A stretch of DNA of 64,000 nt from Pseudozyma flocculosa PF-1. Lineage: Eukaryota > Basidiomycota > Ustilaginomycetes > Ustilaginales > Ustilaginaceae. Positions 58,432 through 64,000 of the stretch are shown piece by piece; positions within the stretch are counted from its first letter, which is position 1; each line of letters begins with the position of its first letter. The notes below the pieces were generated by a model. The model was not told the origin of the DNA, searched no databases, and saw only the letters and a program-made list of their open reading frames with translations. Both the position numbers and the translations under genes were made by a program. Location of the stretch: assembly GCF_000417875.1 (NCBI RefSeq), contig NW_006920879.1:553367-617366 (forward strand). Reading direction: 5' to 3'.

Positions 58432-61400
58432 TCATCGCATGGCGTACGGCGGATATGCGCTCTGATGCGCCTGGTACGGGTAGTGCTGCTGCTGCTGCTG
58501 CCCATGCGGCTGCGGCTGCGGCTGCGGCTGCTGAGGGCGATGGTGCTGGTGCGCATGAAGCTGCTGGTGTTGTTGCTGCGGCGACATCGCGTGGCCTTGA
58601 GCGTAGTACGGCGGGCCGCCACCGCCATGGAGCTGGCCTGCTGCCCTCGCTTGCTGCTGCTGGTGGGCCCAGTCCGCCGGCTGAGGGTAGCCGCCAGCCT
58701 GGTGCGCGACAGGAGCCGGGTAGGCATAGCTCTTTGAAGGGCTTGCCGACGCCGGGTAGACCACCTTTGTCGGGTACGACGCCGTGGGCTGCGGCGTGGT
58801 GGGATTGTATCCGTACGACCGCGCAGGAGGAGCGGGGGAAGCGTACGCATACGACAGGCCGCCCCCCGGCGCGACACTCGGGCTCGCGGACGGGGCCGAG
58901 GGCGGGCCGTAGCTGCGAACACCGGACGTCGCCGCCTGCTGGTAGGCCGGTCCGGGCTGCTGCTGTGGCAGCGGCTGTCGCGACACGCCATTCGGCGGGT
59001 GGGCATACGATGAGGACGGATGGCCGCCGGGTGGGTACCGCGCAGGCGTGCCGGGATAATGCTGTTGCTGTTGCTGCTGCTGCACGGGATGGTGTTGCGG
59101 CTGTTGCGGGTGCTGAGGTTGCTGTGCAGGCGGCATGGGCTGTCGCGGTTGCGCTCGGCTTTGCACGGCCGGGCTGGCGGCGCTGGCGTGGGTCGCCGAC
59201 GGCGAACTGGTCGCATGCGGCCCGCCCGAGCCCGCCCTCTGAGGATACCCGCCGCCCGGCATCTTCTCTGGTGAGAGTGGCCGCCTCGCGCCCGGCTGCG
59301 CCTCGGCGGACAGGAGCTCGATCTCATGTCTGTCCTCCCTGTCGCTGTACAGCCGGCTCGATGCAAACTTTTCCAGCATGCCCTTGCCCTTTTCGAGCGT
59401 CGCAGGCGGCAGTTCCCCGCGCCATGCAGCAGATGCACCGCCTCCGTGGTTGAGTCGGACGGTGCTATTGCTGCGGATCAGCAGGGGTGAGCCGCCAGGG
59501 CCCGGACCGGCGCGAACGCCAGGGTACCGTGCACCGGGCTGGTAGAGCGAGTCGTCCAGGGTACCCCAGTAATCAGAGCGGCTTTCTTGGCCGCTCAAGG
59601 TCGGATCGATGGCTCCGATCGTGCGCGAGAAGTTGCTGATCGTCGATCGCCCCGGGAGCACATTGAGCATGGTGCCCGACCCGACGTCTGCAGCATGCGG
59701 CTGGAGCGCGATGAGCGAGGCGAGGGAATCGAGCAGGGCCGCCGCGATCGTCTCCTCTTCGGCACTCGGCTCGAGCTCCCCGTCCTTCGATGGGTCGCGC
59801 CTCTTGCTCGCCGCCGTGGACGATGGAGATGCCTTCGCCGGTTTGGGCCTGAACGACCGCCTCAGACGATCCCACTGCGCCTCTTGCAGTTCCTTGAGCA
59901 GGATCAAGTTGCGCTGCAGCTGCGCAGAGATCTTCTCGTCCTTCTCGAGCTGCGCCAGACCCGCCTTGATCGCCTGGGCGTCGAGCGACTGGTCGAGGCC
60001 ATCGAGTTGGAGTTCGTCTTCGTTGGCCTCACTTGCAGGAGCAGCCAGCTGCAGACGAGGCGGCTCCGAGACGGTCTGATCCCGCTCGGCGTCAGGACCG
60101 CGCAAAAGCCCATTGCAATGGGCCCGCGGTCCCCAGACAGCCAGCACGCCGGCTCGAGCCCGGGTTTGGTTTGTCCAGACTCGGACGCTGGCCGTGTGCG
60201 ACATCGTCGCCGCAGTCGAGTCGTGCGACGGCGCGAAGGAGGCATAATTGCCGTAGCGGAGGAACATGACTACGGGGGACACGAGGGAGAGAGAGAAGCT
60301 GGGTCAGCAAGCAGTGCCGTCCAAATCTTGTTGGCATGCGAGGGCTCGCGGCTCACCTGGCTTCATTCCGTCGCCAGCGCCCATTGGCGCGTCTGCCATG
60401 GCCCTGTGTTGCCTCTTGGCCGCCCTGCTCGCGACCGACCTCTCGCCAAGGGTCGGCCTCGTCTTGTTCGCGTCCCGCCTCAGTCCTTGCGTGCGCGGTT
60501 CGGGCTTAAAGTCTGGGGCGATCGCGACCAAGTTGGCTTGCCCTGTTCCAGAAACCGCCATGAGACGAGGCCAAAGTGATCAGCGCGAGCTTGGTCTCAC
60601 CTCCGTGCGGAGAAAGAAAGACAAGGCCAAAAGGCACTCACCTGGATCGATCTTCCCGAGCGCCTCGCTATCGAGGTGAACCGGCTTGGAGAAAAAGTCG
60701 CCGCGCGGCAGCCGCATGTGGAGCGCGTACTGGCCCGGCGCTTGTCCAGATTCGATGGAGGCCACGCCATCTCGGAGGAGCTCGTCGTCGGTGGGCTCTG
60801 CCTTGATCCTCGCTTGACCCTCCACCGCCTTCCGACGACGTCTGGCCTCGAGCGCGTCGGCCCGTGCTTCCACCAGGCTGGCCAGCAAGTCGCCCTTGAC
60901 GATCTCGCCCTGGTCGTCGGTCTCGCGGTAGCGCCTCGCCAGTTGGTCGACCAGGCTGAGAATCAGTGTCAGCGAGCAGAGCGTGCTACGCTTCTCCTCG
61001 ACCTCTTTGTTCTGGTGCTGCATCCCATCCGACAAAGGCTCAGTGGCCAGCTCCTGCAGCAGCCTGGCGTCCTCGAGAAGCGGCATCCTCAAGCTCAACA
61101 GATGCTCCTGCAAACGATCGTGGAACGAGAGAGCGAGGCCCGCACAGCAAGCGTCAGCCACACTTCCAAGGCGTAGGAGCTCTCGCGGGATGGCCGCACC
61201 GATTGCACTCACCCTAAGGTCGCGCAGCCGGGTGCCTTCTGTGAACGCTTCCTCCAGGTTCGCGAACGGTAGCTTGTCGCCTCGCTGCGAGGCCTTCCCT
61301 CCGCCTGCAGCTCCGTTCGCCTGTCGCGCCTTGGTCGACGACCTCTTTGCAGTCAAGAGTTCTGGCGCCAGGCTGGACGAGATGAATGAGGAAGTGAAGA

Positions 61401-61990
61401 GGGACGCGAGGTAGGTACCATGTTGAGCACACGAGGTTGCATGCCTCTGCTATCCGGCAAAAGCCGCTCAACAGTCCTTGGACTCACCTAGAGAGCACCG
61501 CCTTGAGCTTGATCGCGTCTGCATCGAGGAGCTTGAGCTCATAGCGATCGACGTTTCGGATCCCCTTCGCGCCCTCATCATGGCTCTTCACAGCAGCGCG
61601 GCTAATCCCGAGAAGAGCGCGATACTCGTCGAACTCGGATGGCGGATCGGCCACGTCGACCTCTGCCTCTGCTGGTCGATCCTTGCTCTCGCTCGTCGAC
61701 GACGGAGCGCCGTTTGACTGAGATGGGCCGTCGGCAGCGGCATCGCCATTAACGGTGGTCGAGGCAGCCTTCCGGGAGGCCTGGCTGGCGCTCTCGGGCT
61801 GAGAGGAGGCGGAGGGCTTTGCGGCAGCTGCGGCTGGTTGCGCCTCTTGCACGGCTTCAGGCTGCTGGCCGCGCTTTCGCTTGCGGTCTGGCTTGGACGG
61901 CGAAGCCTGCGGCGATGGCACGGGAGGGGGCGGGGATGTCGCAGAAGCGGCGGCGGCAGCAGCCCGCGCAGACCGTCGGAGCGGCGACAT
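58432..61990 (-). CDS. Large Q/P-rich nuclear protein, possible RSC/SWI-SNF (Rsc58-like) subunit
   Basis: Five exons (61990-61488, 61372-61213, 61107-60642, 60542-60357, 60269-58432) give 1050 residues with all junctions in frame. The N-terminus is Ala/Ser/Lys-rich with KRKRG, a likely nuclear localisation signal. A helical middle part follows (EHLLSLRMPLLEDARLLQEL, then TLILSLVDQLARRY). Next come HMRLPRGDFFSKPVHLD and FLRYGNYASFAPSHDS. This last pair resembles, from memory, the conserved C-terminal part of fungal Rsc58-type proteins; that identification is tentative. A coiled segment (AQLQRNLILLKELQEAQWDRL) precedes a 350-residue Pro/Gln/His/Tyr-rich tail. Intron 2 (105 nt) has no in-frame stop. 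No bromodomain signature is clear. Confidence 0.6.
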
Positions 61991-63534
61991 CGACGTCGAT
62001 GTCCTCCGGGGCAGATGCTGAGCAGCGGCAGCGATGAGCAGCGAGGGGGGTCGAGCGCGAGCGTCTGTCGATGCGGCTGAAGCGAGAAGGTTATTTCGAG
62101 GATCGATCGATTTGCTGCGCTACACGGTGATAAGGGTCGAGACCGAGGCCAATGGTGCCGACGCCGGCCGTGCTTTTGCTACTGCTGCTGATGTTGGTTG
62201 GTGGTAGCGTTGGCTTTTTCCGACGAGCGCCCAACTGCCGCGCGAGCCTGGGCAACCGAGATCCGAACCCTGTGAGGAAGAAGCGCGACGGTGGTGGAGG
62301 TCGAGCGCCGAAGCGACGGTGTCGGAGCGCGGTGTGGGACGGTGGAAGAACAGCAGGTATCCACTCGGAGTCTCTGTACAGCGGCCTGGACGGCCAGGTG
62401 GGGTCTCTGGTCGAGAAGATGCAGAGGTCGGAAGGAAGGGCGAGTGGAATGACAAGCTGGCGTTTGTCGCGGTGCAGACGAGCCGAGAGAGCGCGCGCGT
62501 GCGCGATGGCCGCTGCAGCTGCTCTGGAGGAGGCCAGATGGGCGATAAAGGCACAAAGGACGGCCAACGCTGGTGCGTCGTCGTGGATCGCGCGTTGGAG
62601 CAGGTGGCGACGCGAGCAGCCCGGTGGCTACGGTGAGATCGAGGGTGGGGGCGAGATGGAAGAGGTAGGGGGCAGAAGGAGGCGAATGCGTTGGACGAGT
62701 GGGCCGACCAACAGGCAGGCTGGCTGGCTGGCTGGCTGGCTGGCTGGGTTGGCCTGGCAGGCCCAGAGGGCCAGGCTAGCTTGTGTGTGACCTCGTCGTC
62801 CGGTTGGGTGCGTTCGTGAATCCGGGCCTGGGGCGCGCTGCATGCCCTGGCCTGACCTGGCCTGCCTGCTTGCTTGGTGCGAGGGCGGGGCCAGGCCGAA
62901 AATGCCAATTTCCCGCCTGCCTGCCCGCAGGCCAGGCCAGCCAGCCGCTGGCCGTCGCGAAGAAGGGTCCGACCCGCGCTTTAGGCCTGCCTGCCTGCCT
63001 GCTGGCCCGCCCTGCCGATCCTCGCGGGTTTTTTCTTCTTCGGCTTGCCCGATCCACCCCCTGCCACCCCCTGCCACCGCCGCCTCGCCGTTCCACCCGC
63101 GCAACAGCAGGGCGAGCTAGGACGATGGAGCGGCGAAGGGACACAACGTATCGGAGGCGGACCGATGCGATGCGATGCGGCGCGGTGTGCTAGGTGACTT
63201 GCTCGCTGGCGAGGAGAAGCTTTGATCGAAGAACAAAGCCAAACGCAGCCTGCCTTGTGGGCGCCCGAGAACCTGAGCTTGCCAGCGGGCTGGGCCAGGC
63301 CTGGTCGGGTACGCCCCGAGCGCCAAATTCTGGTGGGCGCAGGCAGGCCATGCGTCTGGCCGTCAAGGACCATTCGATCCCGGACCCATCAGCTCGGTCT
63401 TGCACACAGGATCCAAGCGGATGTACAGCCGCACAGGCCGGTGCTGGTGCTGCAATGCACAAGAGGAGGACGTAATCGTACATACACAAGAGAGAAAGGT
63501 GAGGCTGGGGAAAGGAGGACGGCGGGGAGCGACT
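61991..63534. other. Intergenic region between the Q/P-rich gene and RNA14
   Basis: 1.54 kb with a (GGCT)n run at 62718-62747 and CCTGCC/GCCAGG tracts at about 62840-63005. Frames are repetitive. No gene is seen. Confidence 0.6.
62718..62747. repeat. (GGCT)n microsatellite
   Basis: About seven perfect GGCT units in intergenic DNA. Confidence 0.9.
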
Positions 63535-64000
63535 CTACCGACGGCCCATGCGTCCACCTCGACCTCCTCGTCGACCGAACCCGCCTCCGCCTCCGCCTCC
63601 AAAGCCCCCTGGCCCAGGCCCGCCGAAGCGACCGCCAGGAGGTCCAAAGTTGGGCTGGGCCATGGGCACGTTGGCGTGGCGCAGGCACTCCATCAGGTCG
63701 TCGGGCTTGAACGTGGGGCCGTCAAACGACTTGGCGTTGGGCAGGATGTCCATGAAGAAGAGCACCGCCTCGGGCAGCTCCGCAAACACGTCGCGCGGGC
63801 CCTGGGGCGGCGGCGGCGGCGGCGGACCGTTGTTGCCACCAAAGCGTCCAGAGGGACCCGTAGGCGGTGCCGGGCCGCCACCGAAACCCTTGCCAGCGCC
63901 GCCAGGACCGCCACCGCTCGGAATGCTGCCGGGCCCTTCGCGTGGCGGCGGGACCGTCCTCCATCCGGATGCTGCCGACGGCCCCGGGCTCGCCGAGTCT
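63535..64000 (-). CDS. RNA14: Rna14/CstF-77, C-terminal end (cut by window edge)
   Basis: An open frame enters from the right edge and ends with a stop at 63535; 154 residues are visible. After a Pro/Gly-rich linker comes VFAELPEAVLFFMDILP, then SFDGPTFKPDDLMECLRHAN. This matches the C-terminal 'monkeytail' helix pair of CstF-77/Rna14 (human: a VLMKLLPP...GPFVQVDELMEIFRR pattern, from memory), which binds Rna15/CstF-64. The last part is an RGG/GGF-rich tail (GFGRRGGRGGRMGRR), unusual for the family as I know it. Rna14 is the scaffold of cleavage factor IA in mRNA 3'-end formation. The HAT-repeat body lies outside the window. Confidence 0.75.
   Translation of the reverse strand, partial: DSASPGPSAASGWRTVPPPREGPGSIPSGGGPGGAGKGFGGGPAPPTGPSGRFGGNNGPPPPPPPQGPRDVFAELPEAVLFFMDILPNAKSFDGPTFKPDDLMECLRHANVPMAQPNFGPPGGRFGGPGPGGFGGGGGGGFGRRGGRGGRMGRR

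Overview
The window is nuclear DNA from a GC-rich fungus, most likely a basidiomycete and probably Ustilaginomycotina (smut or smut-like yeast). That placement is inference. It rests on the fungus-specific DASH subunit Dad4, the Lro1 and Mpe1 orthologues, a bacteriorhodopsin-type opsin of the kind known from smuts, binuclear zinc-cluster factors, very GC-rich codons, and many introns of about 75-265 nt with GTGAGT-type donors. I reconstructed 22 protein-coding genes (two cut by the window edges), one intron-containing tRNA-Cys, and one candidate intronic C/D snoRNA. Most gene models were assembled by hand from frame continuity and family similarity. Splice sites are therefore predictions.

Layout. 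0-10 kb: a partial secreted protein (-), tRNA-Cys (-), the P5A ATPase Spf1 (-), the kinetochore protein Dad4 (+) and a proton-pump-type rhodopsin (-). 10-20 kb: membrane-anchored neutral ceramidase (-), a CBS/PB1 protein (-) and the GTPase Rbg1/DRG1 with 12 coding exons (+). 20-33 kb: Lro1 acyltransferase (+), Mpe1 polyadenylation factor (-), Gid8 ubiquitin-ligase subunit with a snoRNA-like intron (+), deoxyhypusine hydroxylase (-) and Mrt4 ribosome assembly factor (+). 33-42 kb: an F-box protein (+), a transcription factor with two zinc clusters (+) and biotin synthase (-). 42-51 kb: polyubiquitin (+), Rpd3-type histone deacetylase (-), V-ATPase subunit F (+) and an orphan alpha/beta hydrolase (-). 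51-64 kb: a cytochrome P450 (+), a 7-TM receptor-like protein (-), a large possible chromatin-remodelling subunit (-) and the C-terminus of Rna14/CstF-77 (-).

Most of these are core eukaryotic functions in mixed orientation with no operon-like logic. They cover ER membrane and lipid homeostasis (Spf1, Lro1, ceramidase), translation and ribosome biogenesis (Rbg1, Lia1, Mrt4), ubiquitin systems (Gid8, F-box, polyubiquitin), mRNA 3'-end formation (Mpe1, Rna14) and chromatin (Rpd3, the Rsc58-like candidate). Light and signal sensing is represented by the rhodopsin and the 7-TM protein. I see no transposon, CRISPR array or biosynthetic cluster.

Intergenic DNA is strikingly rich in CAGGC/GCCTG-type short repeats that are nearly absent from exons. 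The most unusual items are the transcription factor whose second zinc cluster appears inserted in its regulatory domain, and the snoRNA-like element in GID8 intron 1.
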